Assembly: GCF_001592105.1 (NCBI RefSeq) | Contig: NZ_BCWE01000004.1 | Coordinates: 186,001 to 250,000, forward strand | Length of the DNA: 64,000 bases | Source of the DNA: Desulfolucanica intricata | GTDB lineage: Bacteria > Bacillota > Desulfotomaculia > Desulfotomaculales > Desulfofarciminaceae | Reading direction: 5' to 3' | Part shown: in pieces, positions 34,051-43,614 of the stretch | How the letters are laid out: each line of letters opens with the position of its first letter | Position numbering within the stretch: position 1 is the first letter of the stretch | The notes under the pieces: model-generated | Seen by the model: the letters and a program-made list of their open reading frames with translations, nothing else | Databases searched by the model: none | What the model was told of the DNA's origin: nothing | Position numbers and translations under genes: made by a program

Positions 34051-34734
34051 TTGGGAGTGGTAGAAGACCTAATGGCACAGGGGCTGCCGGAGCGGGCCAG
34101 TGAAGTGGAGTGTGCTAATTTCTATGTGCTGGGGAATTTCAAGGCACAAGCACAGGAATCTTTTTGGTATTTACCGGGCCGGGTTCCGGTTCTTCTTTCT
34201 GCCCCGCACGCGGTTAGGCATAGCAGGTTGGGGAAAACTAAGCCGGCAGATACTTATACCGGGACGGTAGCAGTTCTGCTGCACCACCTGGTTAATTGCA
34301 GTGTACTTGTAAACCGGAGGAATTACGGGGGTGACCCTAATTTTGATAGGGTTTGTGCTTATAAGGACTATCTTAAAGGGATTTTAAAAACTCAACAGGT
34401 TAATCTGGTTTTAGACCTGCACGGGGCAGCGGAAAGACATGGTTTTGATTTGGACCTGGGAACGTTAAACGGACGGTCCTTGAGGAACCGTCCGGAGTTA
34501 TTGGAATATGTAGCAGATAGTTTTAAAAGGTACGGAATTACGAATTTGTCAGTTGATTATTTTCCGGCTGCCAAGCAGCATACGGTTACCCGGTTTGTTT
34601 GTGAAGAATTGGGGCTGCCGGCCCTGCAATTTGAAATCAGCCGCAAATACCGCTGTCCGTATAAAAAACCTGTTGAGTTTTGTCGCTTAATTGCTGCATT
34701 GCAGAAACTAATATTACGGATTTCTTCTGTTTAG
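34051..34734 (+). CDS. N-formylglutamate amidohydrolase-like protein
   Basis: 227 residues. [43 protein letters not shown] and [20 protein letters not shown] show the zinc peptidase-like fold of the N-formylglutamate deformylase (HutG/FGase) family. The catalytic pattern SAPH..DLHGA is present. The protein is shorter than HutG and has no histidine-degradation neighbours, so the substrate is uncertain. The TTG start follows CAGGAGGC. Its stop overlaps the end of the convergent spoIIIE gene by four bases. Confidence 0.72.
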   Translation: MGVVEDLMAQGLPERASEVECANFYVLGNFKAQAQESFWYLPGRVPVLLSAPHAVRHSRLGKTKPADTYTGTVAVLLHHLVNCSVLVNRRNYGGDPNFDRVCAYKDYLKGILKTQQVNLVLDLHGAAERHGFDLDLGTLNGRSLRNRPELLEYVADSFKRYGITNLSVDYFPAAKQHTVTRFVCEELGLPALQFEISRKYRCPYKKPVEFCRLIAALQKLILRISSV

Positions 34735-36992
34735 TTAGTGCCAAACGTCTGATAGTACTGGTCTAAAGTCATTAGAACGGTCCTGGGTTTACTACCTTCA
34801 TAACCTCCTACAATTCCCCTTTGCTCCATTATGTCAATTAAACGGGCTGCCCTGGCATAACCAATATGCAGTCTTCTTTGGAGCATAGAGATGGATGCAT
34901 TGCCGTTTTCAATTAAAATTCGGACTGCTTCGGGTAGGAGTTCATCTTCTTCTCGGACAGTTTTTTCTTCAGGGGTAGATGATTCTTCAATTACCTTATC
35001 ATTATAGACCGGCTGAGCCTGCTCTTTAAGAAAATCTACGACTTTTTCCACCTCTTGATCGGACAGGAACACCCCTTGAATTCGCTTCGGTTTACTTGCT
35101 CCTACCGGATAGAACAGCATATCTCCTTTACCCAGTAATTTTTCCGCACCGCCCATGTCTAAAATTGTACGGGAGTCTGTTTGGGAAGATACGGCAAAGG
35201 ATATTCTGGAAGGAATGTTAGCCTTAATTAAACCGGTAATTACATCCACTGAGGGTCGCTGTGTAGCCACAACCAGGTGCATTCCTGCGGCCCGGGCCAT
35301 TTGTGCCAGGCGGCAGATGGCATCTTCCACATCATGAGGTGCTACCATCATTAAATCAGCTAATTCATCAATAATAACCAGAATTAATGGTAATTGTTTC
35401 TGCTTTTCCTCAGTGTCTTTGTTCCCTTTATTATTATGCCGGATATATTCATTGTATCTGGTAATATCCCTTACTCCTGCTTCTGCAAACAGTTTATATC
35501 TGTTTTCCATTTCTTTTACTGCCCAGCGTAAAGATGTTGCTGCTTTCTTAGCGTCGATAATCACCGGTGAAATCAGGTGAGGGATACCGTTATAGTTATT
35601 GAGTTCGACCATCTTGGGGTCAATCATCAATAATTTTACCTCGTCAGGAGTAGCCTTAAATAGCACACTAACTATTAAGCTATTTAAACACACGCTTTTC
35701 CCTGAACCGGTGGAACCGGCAATAAGTAAATGGGGCATTTTTCCTAAGTCAGCAAAAACCGGGGTTCCTGCAATATCTTTGCCCAGGGCCACAGTAAGTT
35801 TGGAAGAAGCCTGACTGAATTCCGAAGTTTCGATCAAATCACTTAAAGGTACTGAAGTAATTTCTTTATTTGGTACTTCTATTCCTACGGCTGCTTTTCC
35901 GGGGATTGGGGCTTCAATCCGTACATCCGGCGCGGCCATGGTTAAGGCAATGTTGTCAGCTAAGCCAACTATCCGACTTACCTTTATACCCGGTGGGGGC
36001 TGAAGTTCATAACGTGTAATGGCGGGTCCTCTGGCTACCTGAGTAACCTTTGCTTTTATGCCGAAGCTTTCCAATGTTTCTTCTAAAATACGGATATTGC
36101 TGTTGATTTCTTGGTTGGCCCGTGTGTTCTTAGAGTGTGCTTGTCTGTTAAGTAGTGTGACTGGCGGCAGACGAAAATCCCGGGTATCCGCGTTATTGAC
36201 ATTAAATTGCTCTTCCTCATTTTCCAGGGCTAAATTAATAGAAGACACTGGATTAACAGGGCTTGTATCACCTGTGTCTTGTTGATCGTACTCATTTATT
36301 CCATTTATAGCCTGTAGATTATCGGCAGTAACCTCTACATAATCAATAACCGGTGTGTCGTCAGAGTTTGTAGAAAAGTCTTCCTTGGCATCGGAACCTT
36401 TATCGGATTTTACCTTTTCCTCAGTGTATAAGAAATTTACAAGCGAATTAGCAGTGGTTTTTACGGTAGAAACACTGGTCCGGCTTATTAAATTAATAAC
36501 CGATAGAAGAGATTTTTTTGTTAATAATAAAAGCCCTGTTAATCCCCCTGTGAAGATAAAAATATAGCTTCCGATTTCCCCAAAGCTAACTTTAAGGATA
36601 TAACTTATACCGGCCCCTATTATACCACCACCCATACCTTCCATTGCAAGGTGAAAACTTTCTTGCAGAGGAAGTTTAATATGTAAAAAACTTAATATAG
36701 CGAGTAATAAGATACAAATACCGTATATACGTGTATTAAAGAAAGAAAATGTATTTCCGTCTTTCACCAGCTTGATTCCGATTCCTGATAAAACCAGGCC
36801 GATTAAATAACGACCTTCACCTGTTAGAAGCTTTAAGCTTTGTTCTATAAGTTTTCCTGCTGAGCCTACCTCTGGTCGGAATAAGCAGACCAGGCTGAAG
36901 ATGCCCAAGGCAATTATGAAAATACCCGAAATTTCATAAGTTAGGTATGTTTTTTTCTTTTTATTTTGATTTTTCTTTTTCTTTTTTGTCAT
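34731..36992 (-). CDS. DNA translocase FtsK/SpoIIIE
   Basis: 753 residues, the usual length. A lysine-rich start is followed by four membrane segments within about 20-165, then a variable linker to about 270. The motor follows, with the beta region ([42 protein letters not shown]), Walker [18 protein letters not shown] and Walker [15 protein letters not shown]. The gamma domain ends the protein ([45 protein letters not shown]). It pumps chromosome DNA across the septum during division or sporulation. ATG 36992 precedes the family start [14 protein letters not shown]. Confidence 0.95.
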   Translation of the reverse strand: MTKKKKKNQNKKKKTYLTYEISGIFIIALGIFSLVCLFRPEVGSAGKLIEQSLKLLTGEGRYLIGLVLSGIGIKLVKDGNTFSFFNTRIYGICILLLAILSFLHIKLPLQESFHLAMEGMGGGIIGAGISYILKVSFGEIGSYIFIFTGGLTGLLLLTKKSLLSVINLISRTSVSTVKTTANSLVNFLYTEEKVKSDKGSDAKEDFSTNSDDTPVIDYVEVTADNLQAINGINEYDQQDTGDTSPVNPVSSINLALENEEEQFNVNNADTRDFRLPPVTLLNRQAHSKNTRANQEINSNIRILEETLESFGIKAKVTQVARGPAITRYELQPPPGIKVSRIVGLADNIALTMAAPDVRIEAPIPGKAAVGIEVPNKEITSVPLSDLIETSEFSQASSKLTVALGKDIAGTPVFADLGKMPHLLIAGSTGSGKSVCLNSLIVSVLFKATPDEVKLLMIDPKMVELNNYNGIPHLISPVIIDAKKAATSLRWAVKEMENRYKLFAEAGVRDITRYNEYIRHNNKGNKDTEEKQKQLPLILVIIDELADLMMVAPHDVEDAICRLAQMARAAGMHLVVATQRPSVDVITGLIKANIPSRISFAVSSQTDSRTILDMGGAEKLLGKGDMLFYPVGASKPKRIQGVFLSDQEVEKVVDFLKEQAQPVYNDKVIEESSTPEEKTVREEDELLPEAVRILIENGNASISMLQRRLHIGYARAARLIDIMEQRGIVGGYEGSKPRTVLMTLDQYYQTFGTN

Positions 36993-37151
36993 TTCTACTT
37001 ACCTCACCAATTTAGCTAATTAATAGTATTAACTATGGAAAATTATACTATACTATTGGGGAATCGTACATAATTTGACGGTAAATCTACTGTAAAAAAA
37101 GCTATTGTCCTAAATCTTGATTTCATATAATTTTATTAAGGTATTTAGCGA

Positions 37152-37178
37152 CAACAAAAAACCCGCTTTTTAGCGGGT
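37152..37178 (-). terminator. Intrinsic terminator overlapping the stop of the RHH gene
   Basis: On the minus strand, ACCCGC (37178-37173) pairs with GCGGGT (37166-37161), followed by TTTTTGTTGT. The stop codon TAA of the upstream gene lies in the loop. Confidence 0.8.
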
Positions 37179-37346
37179 AGGCAACAAGCCATGGGAATTT
37201 TTTTTCTTATTAATGTACTGCATTAGTGCTTCTACAATAATCTCGTTCAAAGTTTTTCCTGTAGATATTGTTAGAGCTGTTACCTGCATAGTTACACGGG
37301 GTGGTAGATTTATTTCCAGTTTGTCACGAATTTCTAATTCACTCAT
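37170..37346 (-). CDS. Small ribbon-helix-helix (Arc/CopG-like) protein
   Basis: 58 residues, MSELEIRDKLEINLPPR onward. The strand LEINLPP followed by two helices (RVTMQVTALTISTGKTLNEIIVEALMQYINK) is the ribbon-helix-helix DNA-binding pattern. The ATG at 37346 follows a strong AGGAGGTGTTAC. The stop codon lies inside its own terminator hairpin. It is divergent from nadE and could regulate it or itself; this is inference from position. Confidence 0.72.
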   Translation of the reverse strand: MSELEIRDKLEINLPPRVTMQVTALTISTGKTLNEIIVEALMQYINKKKNSHGLLPTR

Positions 37347-37456
37347 TGTTTAAGTAACACCTCCTAAACACAGTATATGCAGGTTAGCTCAATAACGATT
37401 GTATGTATTCTGTATTTCTATGATTTTTATTATACATTTGAAATGTCTGTTTATGT

Positions 37457-37485
37457 TTGCCGGGATCTCAAAGATATGATAAAAT
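37457..37485 (+). promoter_or_regulatory. Sigma-A promoter of nadE
   Basis: TTGCCG (37457-37462), a 17-base spacer and TAAAAT (37480-37485), just upstream of the nadE ribosome site. Confidence 0.5.
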
Positions 37486-37520
37486 ATATTTATTCTTGCT
37501 TATCTATGGAGGGATTGGGC

Positions 37521-38252
37521 TTGTTAGTACAGGAATTAGCAGATAGACTAATCCAATGGCTTAAGCAACAACTTGCGGACCGGAAGGCTAATGGCTTTGT
37601 CATTGGGCTTAGCGGAGGTATTGATTCGGCAGTAACTGTAGCTCTTTGTAAAAGGGTGTGTCCTGATTCTACACTGGGCGTAATTATGCCCTGTCATAGC
37701 GATCCGCAAGATGCTCTTGATGCAAGACTGGTTGCCGAGGCTTTCAATGTACAGGTTGAACATGTTGTTCTTGACGAAGTTTTTGATCTAATGGTTCAAA
37801 AATTAACCGGCCTGGCATTTTATAATGAAAATGCAAAGGACTTATCGATTGTCAACATCAAGCCCAGACTTCGAATGACTACTTTGTATTATTATGCTGC
37901 CCGTAATAGCTCATTGGTGGTTGGAACCAGTAATAAGAGTGAGCGTACTGTGGGTTATTTTACTAAACACGGTGATGGTGGAGCTGATCTTATTCCCCTT
38001 GCTAATTTAGTAAAACATCAGGTAAGAGACTTGGCTCAGTATTTAGGTGTTCCCCGGCCTATAATAGAAAAGGCTCCTTCTGCCGGACTTTGGGCCGGTC
38101 ATAATGACGAAACTGAAATGGGTATAACATATGAAGAGCTGGATCGTTTTATTTTAACAGGTGAGGGGTCAGACTATGTTAAGGGAATAGTAGAGAAATT
38201 GTATAATCGTAGTGAACATAAAAGACAGTTGCCTGCCAGTCCTCCGTTTTAG
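37521..38252 (+). CDS. nadE: NAD synthetase (ammonia-dependent)
   Basis: 243 residues. It converts nicotinate adenine dinucleotide to NAD with ATP and ammonia. The PP-loop is VIGLSGGIDSAVT near 30-42. Later motifs are GTSNKSERTVGYFTKHGDGGADLIPLANLVKHQV and PSAGLWAGHNDETEMGITYEELD. No glutaminase domain is present. TTG 37521 is chosen because GGAGGGA (37508-37514) sits six bases before it. The frame is open upstream to 37377, but that stretch holds the promoter and encodes atypical residues. Confidence 0.92.
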   Translation: MLVQELADRLIQWLKQQLADRKANGFVIGLSGGIDSAVTVALCKRVCPDSTLGVIMPCHSDPQDALDARLVAEAFNVQVEHVVLDEVFDLMVQKLTGLAFYNENAKDLSIVNIKPRLRMTTLYYYAARNSSLVVGTSNKSERTVGYFTKHGDGGADLIPLANLVKHQVRDLAQYLGVPRPIIEKAPSAGLWAGHNDETEMGITYEELDRFILTGEGSDYVKGIVEKLYNRSEHKRQLPASPPF

Positions 38253-38289
38253 GACGATCCTTGATATTAGTGCTGCAACAGTAGTAGTT

Positions 38290-38317
38290 GAAAGTCACTG
38301 AAGGTGGCTTTCTTGCA
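38290..38317 (+). repeat. Stem-loop repeat copy 1
   Basis: GAAAGTCAC (38290-38298) can pair with GTGGCTTTC (38304-38312; one wobble), followed by TTGCA. A near-identical copy lies at 38455-38482. Confidence 0.7.
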
Positions 38318-38454
38318 CTTCATTAGCAAATTATATTTTCAAGGTTATCACGACGATAATAAATTAGTTATTTTCTAAACGAAATTTTATTGTTTTTAAT
38401 TAAGTAAACTTTTTTATTAATTTCCTGGTAATATGAGGGCCCTTGGGGCCGATA

Positions 38455-38482
38455 GAAAGTCACAAAAAGTGACTTTCTTGCA
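38455..38482 (+). repeat. Stem-loop repeat copy 2
   Basis: GAAAGTCAC (38455-38463), AAAAA loop, GTGACTTTC (38469-38477), then TTGCA. It sits directly before the yebC ribosome site. About 140 AT-rich bases without a gene separate the two copies. Confidence 0.75.
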
Positions 38483-38502
38483 TGTAGAAAGGGGATGTTA
38501 TA

Positions 38503-39234
38503 ATGTCCGGACATTCAAAATGGTCAACAATTAAACGAAAAAAAGAAAAAATAGATGCCCAGCGAGGTAAAATTTTTACCAGACTGGCTAAGGAAATTAT
38601 TGTTGCCGCCAGGCAGGGTGGTGGCGATCCTGATGCGAATATGCGCCTTAAGACTGCTATTCAAAGGGCAAAAGAAGCAAATATACCTAATGAAAATATT
38701 AAGCGGGCAATCCAGCGCGGAACAGGTGAGTTAGCCGGGGCTAACTATGAAGAAATGGTTTATGAAGGCTATGGTCCCGGAGGGATCGCTGTGATGTTGG
38801 AGATCATGACGGATAACCGCAATCGCACTGCCGGGGAGATTAGACACTTGTTTTCCAAATATGGCGGCAATCTCGGTGAAACTGGATGCGTATCTTGGAT
38901 GTTTGATAAAAAAGGACTAATTTTAATAGACAAAAATGAAACATCTTTGACTGAGGATGATTTAATGTTGTTGGCTTTAGATGCGGGTGCTGAAGATTTA
39001 AAGATTGAAGAGGACAGTTATGAAGTTATCACTGCTCCTGATGATTTAGAAAAGGTAAGAGAGGTACTGTCCGGTGAGGGTGTTTTGATAGCTAATGCCG
39101 AAGTAACTATGGTCCCGCAAAATACCGTTAGCTTGACCGGTGATGAGGCTAATAAGATGCTCACTTTAATGGAATTGCTTGAAGATCATGACGATGTGCA
39201 GAATGTTTACGCGAATTTTGATATAGAAGAATAG
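38503..39234 (+). CDS. YebC/PmpR family translational/transcriptional regulator
   Basis: 243 residues of the YebC/TACO1 family: [32 protein letters not shown] at the start, then [57 protein letters not shown] and VSWMFDKKG. Bacterial members have been described both as DNA-binding regulators and, more recently, as ribosome-associated factors that relieve stalling on proline-rich sequences. It heads the yebC-bofC-ruv-queA-tgt cluster. The ATG follows AAAGGGGATG. Confidence 0.95.
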   Translation: MSGHSKWSTIKRKKEKIDAQRGKIFTRLAKEIIVAARQGGGDPDANMRLKTAIQRAKEANIPNENIKRAIQRGTGELAGANYEEMVYEGYGPGGIAVMLEIMTDNRNRTAGEIRHLFSKYGGNLGETGCVSWMFDKKGLILIDKNETSLTEDDLMLLALDAGAEDLKIEEDSYEVITAPDDLEKVREVLSGEGVLIANAEVTMVPQNTVSLTGDEANKMLTLMELLEDHDDVQNVYANFDIEE

Positions 39235-39275
39235 AGATTTCCTTGTTCCTTTAAAAGCCATGTAAATAATAATCA

Positions 39276-39304
39276 GTATACACTTACAAAAAAACGGTTA
39301 TACT
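39276..39304 (+). promoter_or_regulatory. Sigma-F/G type promoter of bofC
   Basis: GTATA (39276-39280), a 15-base spacer and GGTTATACT (39296-39304) fit the forespore consensus except for the final base of the -10. This agrees with known forespore expression of bofC in Bacillus. Confidence 0.62.
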
Positions 39305-39332
39305 CCCTAATAAAAGGTAAAGGAGTGGGTGT

Positions 39333-39953
39333 ATGCTGAATAGGCTTCTTAAAATTATGGCAGGCGGGTTATTGTTATTTTTAATTGCTGCAGGTTTTTA
39401 TTTGGGTATTTCCACCATTGCACCGCCTAAAGAAGGTCCAGGTACACTATTCCCGGTATCAACGAATGAAAAAACAGTTCTTAATGCTGACAATATTTTA
39501 CGAAAAGAGAAAACTTACTTGTGCGGTGATACCGAGGTAATTTATCAGGGCATGGTTCCGGAAAGTATGTGGGGTAAGGAGATTAGTGAAATTGCTAATG
39601 AATATCCGGCTGAACAAGGTTGGGTTATAGATAATACAAATAAACCTTTAATTATATTAAAAAGACAAGTAGAGGATTTTTGCCCTGAGCATGTAAATTT
39701 TCGGCATTTGGGAACAGTTAATAATAAATTGTGTGTTTACGAAGGACCACTAGGCTATGATCAAAAACTTTTACGAGTAGAAGAAACCTTAACCCTGGAT
39801 AAACTAAATCCCGGTTTAAGGGAAGCTTTGCATCAGAGTAAAGTTTTTTTTGAGCAGAGTATTAAAAAGCAAGAGCAATTGCGCAAACAGTTGGAGTTTA
39901 AAAACGAACAGTCTCTAAATGCTGCGTTAGAGAATATTGATGAGATGGATTAA
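39333..39953 (+). CDS. bofC: BofC-like forespore checkpoint protein
   Basis: 206 residues with an N-terminal signal/membrane segment (IMAGGLLLFLIAAGFYLGIS). The segment EISEIANEYPAEQGWVIDNTNKPLIILKRQVEDFCPEHVNFRHLGTVNNKLCVYEGP resembles the C-terminal domain of BofC, which in Bacillus restrains sigma-K activation through SpoIVB. The position, after yebC and before ruv, matches Bacillus. The C-terminus is a longer charged helix than in BofC. A forespore promoter lies upstream. The ATG follows AAAGGAGTGG. Confidence 0.75.
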   Translation: MLNRLLKIMAGGLLLFLIAAGFYLGISTIAPPKEGPGTLFPVSTNEKTVLNADNILRKEKTYLCGDTEVIYQGMVPESMWGKEISEIANEYPAEQGWVIDNTNKPLIILKRQVEDFCPEHVNFRHLGTVNNKLCVYEGPLGYDQKLLRVEETLTLDKLNPGLREALHQSKVFFEQSIKKQEQLRKQLEFKNEQSLNAALENIDEMD

Positions 39954-40035
39954 GGGCTATAGGATTTCTGTCATATTTTTAGGAATTATTATATACTTGG
40001 TATCGACAATAATTATTTAATATTTCAAGAAATAA

Positions 40036-40057
40036 ACCGGGTAAAACCGGTTTTTTT
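40036..40057 (+). terminator. Intrinsic terminator after bofC
   Basis: ACCGG (40036-40040) pairs with CCGGT (40047-40051), followed by TTTTTT. Confidence 0.75.
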
Positions 40058-40113
40058 AAATATCTAAGGTATTGAGAGAATATAGTATAATATAAGGAAA
40101 GGGAGGCTGTTAA

Positions 40114-40746
40114 ATGTTTAGAACAAACCCCTTTTCCTATATAAATTTAAAAAAAATAGAAAATAAAATTGTGAAATTAAAAAAACGAAACGATTCTTTA
40201 GCTTTAGAGGAAATGGCTCAAATATTGATTCGTAGTAAAGCTTATAAATGTTTTATACTAGGATTTATAGTGTCACTTCCTGCATTAGTTCCGGGGTTGG
40301 GTACTGTTTTTGCTCTTTTAGGCGGGATTGTTGTAGATATTATGGTCCTGGGCTATCTCTTTACCGAGTTGATTTTAGAAATTGCAGCTTTGTACAATCG
40401 AAACCTGGATACTAAGGATACAGTTCGGGAGGCAGTCTGGGTTTTTATATCAGCGGTCGGTTCTGATATTGTAGGACGTGGATTAAATAAATCAGTGGTT
40501 TTTAGTATGTCTGCCGCTTCATATTTAAAACTAGTACGACAGTTGTTTTGGACTCTGGGTACCCGGGTTACTGGAAAATCGATATTTACCAGGGTTATTC
40601 CGTTATTTGGAGCACTAATCTCCGGAACAGTAAATTACACTACAGCTCGTTTAATTGGCAATCGTGTATTAAAATATTATCAGAGCAATTACATTGATAA
40701 TTGGGATGGTATTACAATTAACGCCGAATATAAAGTAGAGAAATAA
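40114..40746 (+). CDS. EcsC-like membrane protein
   Basis: 210 residues. A charged N-terminal 45 residues precedes a hydrophobic hairpin (CFILGFIVSLPALVPGLGTVFALLGGIVVDIMVLGYLFTELILEIAALY, about 48-97) and a C-terminal GTRVTGKSIFTRVIPLFGALISGTVNYTTARLIGNRVLKYY. The SLPALVPGLGT and IPLFGALISGTVNY patterns resemble the EcsC family, whose function is poorly known. The ATG follows AAAGGGAGG. Its spacing from neighbours suggests its own transcript. Confidence 0.6.
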   Translation: MFRTNPFSYINLKKIENKIVKLKKRNDSLALEEMAQILIRSKAYKCFILGFIVSLPALVPGLGTVFALLGGIVVDIMVLGYLFTELILEIAALYNRNLDTKDTVREAVWVFISAVGSDIVGRGLNKSVVFSMSAASYLKLVRQLFWTLGTRVTGKSIFTRVIPLFGALISGTVNYTTARLIGNRVLKYYQSNYIDNWDGITINAEYKVEK

Positions 40747-40837
40747 TAAAATATTATTCCAAATTTTAGATAAAGGTCTGGACATATTAATTTAATTAAT
40801 GGTACATTTATGGTAAAATATTGGGGGAGGTTTTTTA

Positions 40838-41251
40838 ATGAATAATGAAAATAAAGAGATAGTAGTAGAAAACACGAATAATAACATGGGTTCAGTAAGA
40901 ATTTCCGATGAAGTTGTTAAAATAATTGCTGGTTTGGCAGCTACCGAAGTGCCGGGTGTAGTTGGGATGAGCGGGGGAATTGTTGGTGGTTTTGCTGAAA
41001 AGTTGGGCCGCAAAAATCTTTCCAAGGGAGTAAAAGTTGAAGTTGGGGAGAAAGAAGCGGCAGTAGATATCTCCATTATTGTAGAATACGGTATGCAAAT
41101 TCATGATGTAGCTGTGAGGGTACAAAGCAACGTAAAAAACGCAATTGAAGCAATGACCGGTTTGGTAGTAGTTGAGGTAAATGTGGGTGTGCAGGGAGTT
41201 GCTTTTAATAATTCAGAAGAAAAAGAAGAAGAATCGGTACGGGTTAAATAA
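40838..41251 (+). CDS. Asp23/Gls24 family envelope stress response protein
   Basis: 137 residues of the Asp23 fold: [106 protein letters not shown]. Family members are membrane-associated through partners in Staphylococcus and respond to envelope stress. The C-terminus is short and acidic. The ATG follows GGGGGAGG. A terminator follows, then ruvC. Confidence 0.92.
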   Translation: MNNENKEIVVENTNNNMGSVRISDEVVKIIAGLAATEVPGVVGMSGGIVGGFAEKLGRKNLSKGVKVEVGEKEAAVDISIIVEYGMQIHDVAVRVQSNVKNAIEAMTGLVVVEVNVGVQGVAFNNSEEKEEESVRVK

Positions 41252-41276
41252 CTGACAGGGAAAAAACGTACTGGAA

Positions 41277-41306
41277 AACCCTACTCTTATTAAGAGAGGG
41301 TTTTTT
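41277..41306 (+). terminator. Intrinsic terminator after the Asp23 gene
   Basis: AACCCTACTCTT (41277-41288) pairs with AAGAGAGGGTT (41292-41302) with one mismatch, followed by TTTT. Confidence 0.8.
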
Positions 41307-41343
41307 ATATGTATTGTCGAATATAAGTTTGGGAGGACTTTTT

Positions 41344-41832
41344 TTGATTATAATGGGGGTTGATCCCGGTACTGCTATAACCGGTTTCGGACTGATTAAT
41401 TATCAGGGTAATCGTTTTTCTGCTATTGAATATAATTGTATTAAAACACCACCTAAAATACCCTTGGCAGAAAGACTCCTGATTTTGTACCGGGAAATGG
41501 AAAAAGTGATTAATAAATACCGGCCGGATAGGTTTGCCGTGGAAAAACTGTTTTTCAATAAAAATACCCGTACTGCTTTGGCTGTAGGACATGCCCGCGG
41601 GGTAGTATTCTTGTTGGGTGCCCGTGCCGGGCTAAAAATTTATGAATATACTCCCCTGGAAGTTAAACAAGCAGTGGTAGGCTACGGCCGGGCAGACAAG
41701 CAGCAGGTTCAGTATATGGTGAAGACCATTCTCGGTCTTTCTGCTGTCCCCAAACCTGATGATGTGGCAGATGCTTTGGCTGTAGCAATTTGTCATGCTC
41801 ATTTTGGAACCGGTATCGGAGGTTTATTATGA
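41344..41832 (+). CDS. ruvC: Holliday junction resolvase RuvC
   Basis: 162 residues, an RNase H-like endonuclease that cuts Holliday junctions. Acidic active-site residues are in IIMGVDPGT (near 7), AVEKLFF (near 66) and [12 protein letters not shown] (near 140-148). TTG 41344 follows GGGAGGACTT and gives [16 protein letters not shown]. The stop overlaps the ruvA start (ATGA). RuvC is absent from Bacillus, which uses RecU, so its presence is a clostridial trait. Confidence 0.95.
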   Translation: MIIMGVDPGTAITGFGLINYQGNRFSAIEYNCIKTPPKIPLAERLLILYREMEKVINKYRPDRFAVEKLFFNKNTRTALAVGHARGVVFLLGARAGLKIYEYTPLEVKQAVVGYGRADKQQVQYMVKTILGLSAVPKPDDVADALAVAICHAHFGTGIGGLL

Positions 41833-42440
41833 TTGCCTTTTTACGGGGAAAAATTTTGTTTATAGAAGAGGGAGCAGTAATTCTGGATGTAAATGGAGTT
41901 GGTTACCGGGTTTTTATACCCACCTCCTGCTTATCCCGGTTGCCGGGGCCCGGCGAGGAGGTGCAAATGCCTACTCATATGGTAGTCAGAGAAGATAGTA
42001 TGCAATTGTTTGGCTTTAGTGACAATATTGAACTGGAATTATTCATCCTCCTCCTTAACGTTAGTGGCGTCGGACCCAAAGGTGCCCTGGCCGTTCTCTC
42101 AACACTGTCGCCGCAGCAGCTTTATCTTGCTGTGGCTCAAGAGGACGTTAAGACAATTACAAGGGTACCCGGAGTTGGTAAGAAAACAGCGCAGCGTTTA
42201 ATTTTAGAATTGAAGGATAAGTTAAAAGACAGAGTGACGGCACAATCTGAGGAGATTCTAAATGTTAATCAATCCGAACAAACCGAATTGGAAGATACCG
42301 TTTTGGCACTTTCAGCCCTTGGTTACAGTGAAGGAGAGGCCAAAGCAGCAGTACAACTAGTCATAAAGAGTGCCGGTCATAATCTTCCAGCTTCTGATCT
42401 GCTCAGATTAGCCCTGCAAAAATTAGATGCCCAAGGCTAG
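41829..42440 (+). CDS. ruvA: Holliday junction branch migration protein RuvA
   Basis: 203 residues. Domain I is an OB fold ([31 protein letters not shown]). Domain II has two helix-hairpin-helix motifs ([17 protein letters not shown] and [19 protein letters not shown]). The flexible C-terminal domain III contacts RuvB ([21 protein letters not shown]). ATG 41829 overlaps the ruvC stop, coupling translation. Confidence 0.95.
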   Translation: MIAFLRGKILFIEEGAVILDVNGVGYRVFIPTSCLSRLPGPGEEVQMPTHMVVREDSMQLFGFSDNIELELFILLLNVSGVGPKGALAVLSTLSPQQLYLAVAQEDVKTITRVPGVGKKTAQRLILELKDKLKDRVTAQSEEILNVNQSEQTELEDTVLALSALGYSEGEAKAAVQLVIKSAGHNLPASDLLRLALQKLDAQG

Positions 42441-42460
42441 CAATGAAAGGGGGGTACCGT

Positions 42461-43477
42461 ATGGAAGACAGGTTGGTTTCAGCTGGATTACATACTGAGG
42501 ATTCTGAACTTGAAGGGAGTTTAAGACCTCGAAAACTGGGGGAATATATTGGACAACAAAAAGTAAAAGAAACTTTAAGTGTATTTATGCGGGCTGCTCA
42601 GAAGCGGGGAGAACCACTGGATCATGTGCTGCTGTATGGCCCGCCGGGTTTGGGCAAAACTACCCTGGCGAATATCATCGCCAATGAAATGGGAGTAAAT
42701 ATAAGAATTACTTCCGGCCCGGCCATTGAACGCCAGGGGGACCTGGCCGCCATATTAACTAACCTGTCCCCCGGGGATGTATTATTTATCGATGAAATTC
42801 ACCGTTTAAGCCGTCAGGTGGAGGAAGTGTTATATCCGGCTATGGAAGACTTTTCTCTGGACATAGTGATTGGCAAAGGGCCCAGTGCCCGTTCCATACG
42901 CTTGGAATTACCACGGTTTACCCTGGTAGGTGCTACAACAAGGGCAGGACTATTAACCTCGCCCTTAAGAGATCGTTTTGGGGTAATCAGTCGCCTGGAT
43001 TTTTATAATACCGAGGATTTAGTGCAAATTATTCAGCGTGCTGCTGCAATTCTAAAAGTTGGGTTAGATGAAGCGGGAGCTGAGGAAATCGCCCGCAGAT
43101 CAAGAGGTACTCCCCGAGTTGCCAATCGCTTTTTAAAAAGAGTACGCGATTATGCACAGGTACGAGCCGGTGGTATGATTACCGGTGAAGTGGCTAGGGA
43201 GGCTCTACAATTTTTAGAAGTTGATCCACTGGGTCTTGATTATGTAGATCGGAAGCTTTTGAATACAATTATTGAAAAGTTTAGTGGCGGACCGGTAGGC
43301 CTGGATACTCTGGCGGCTTCCACCGGTGAAGAAGCCGGAACCATCGAGGATGTATATGAACCCTTCCTGCTCCAACTTGGCATGCTTGCACGTACTCCCC
43401 GTGGCAGAGTGGCTACCGATTCAGCTTATCGCCACCTGGGTATAAAACCTGTGGAAAGACAAAATAGCCTCTGGTGA
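42461..43477 (+). CDS. ruvB: Holliday junction branch migration DNA helicase RuvB
   Basis: 338 residues. The AAA+ motor shows Walker [17 protein letters not shown], Walker [11 protein letters not shown], sensor 1 [13 protein letters not shown], the arginine finger PLRDRFG, and a winged helix at the C-terminus ([39 protein letters not shown]). The start at ATG 42461 gives MEDRLVSA; an ATG at 42443 lies before the ribosome site GGGGGG. Confidence 0.96.
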   Translation: MEDRLVSAGLHTEDSELEGSLRPRKLGEYIGQQKVKETLSVFMRAAQKRGEPLDHVLLYGPPGLGKTTLANIIANEMGVNIRITSGPAIERQGDLAAILTNLSPGDVLFIDEIHRLSRQVEEVLYPAMEDFSLDIVIGKGPSARSIRLELPRFTLVGATTRAGLLTSPLRDRFGVISRLDFYNTEDLVQIIQRAAAILKVGLDEAGAEEIARRSRGTPRVANRFLKRVRDYAQVRAGGMITGEVAREALQFLEVDPLGLDYVDRKLLNTIIEKFSGGPVGLDTLAASTGEEAGTIEDVYEPFLLQLGMLARTPRGRVATDSAYRHLGIKPVERQNSLW

Positions 43478-43483
43478 TTTTGG

Positions 43484-43570
43484 GTGGAAATAAAGACCAC
43501 CGTTAGGGGCTGCTGATACCTATCAATGCGCGGCGGCTCCGAAGTAGGGATAGGTATCATTAAGCCATGC
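43484..43570 (+). other. Short GC-rich segment with a possible dispersed repeat
   Basis: Between ruvB and queH. GATACCTATC (43514-43523) and GATAGGTATC (43549-43558) form an inverted repeat. Its right half, with flanks, resembles sequences at 26994-27019 and 18252-18267. Confidence 0.4.
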
Positions 43571-43614
43571 TTAGTGGAAAAGACGTAATAGTTAGACCAT
43601 AGGAGTGATAACCA

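Noticed and set aside
41314-41343. Longer N-terminus for RuvC
   Set aside because: The extension lies before the ribosome site and is absent from the family.
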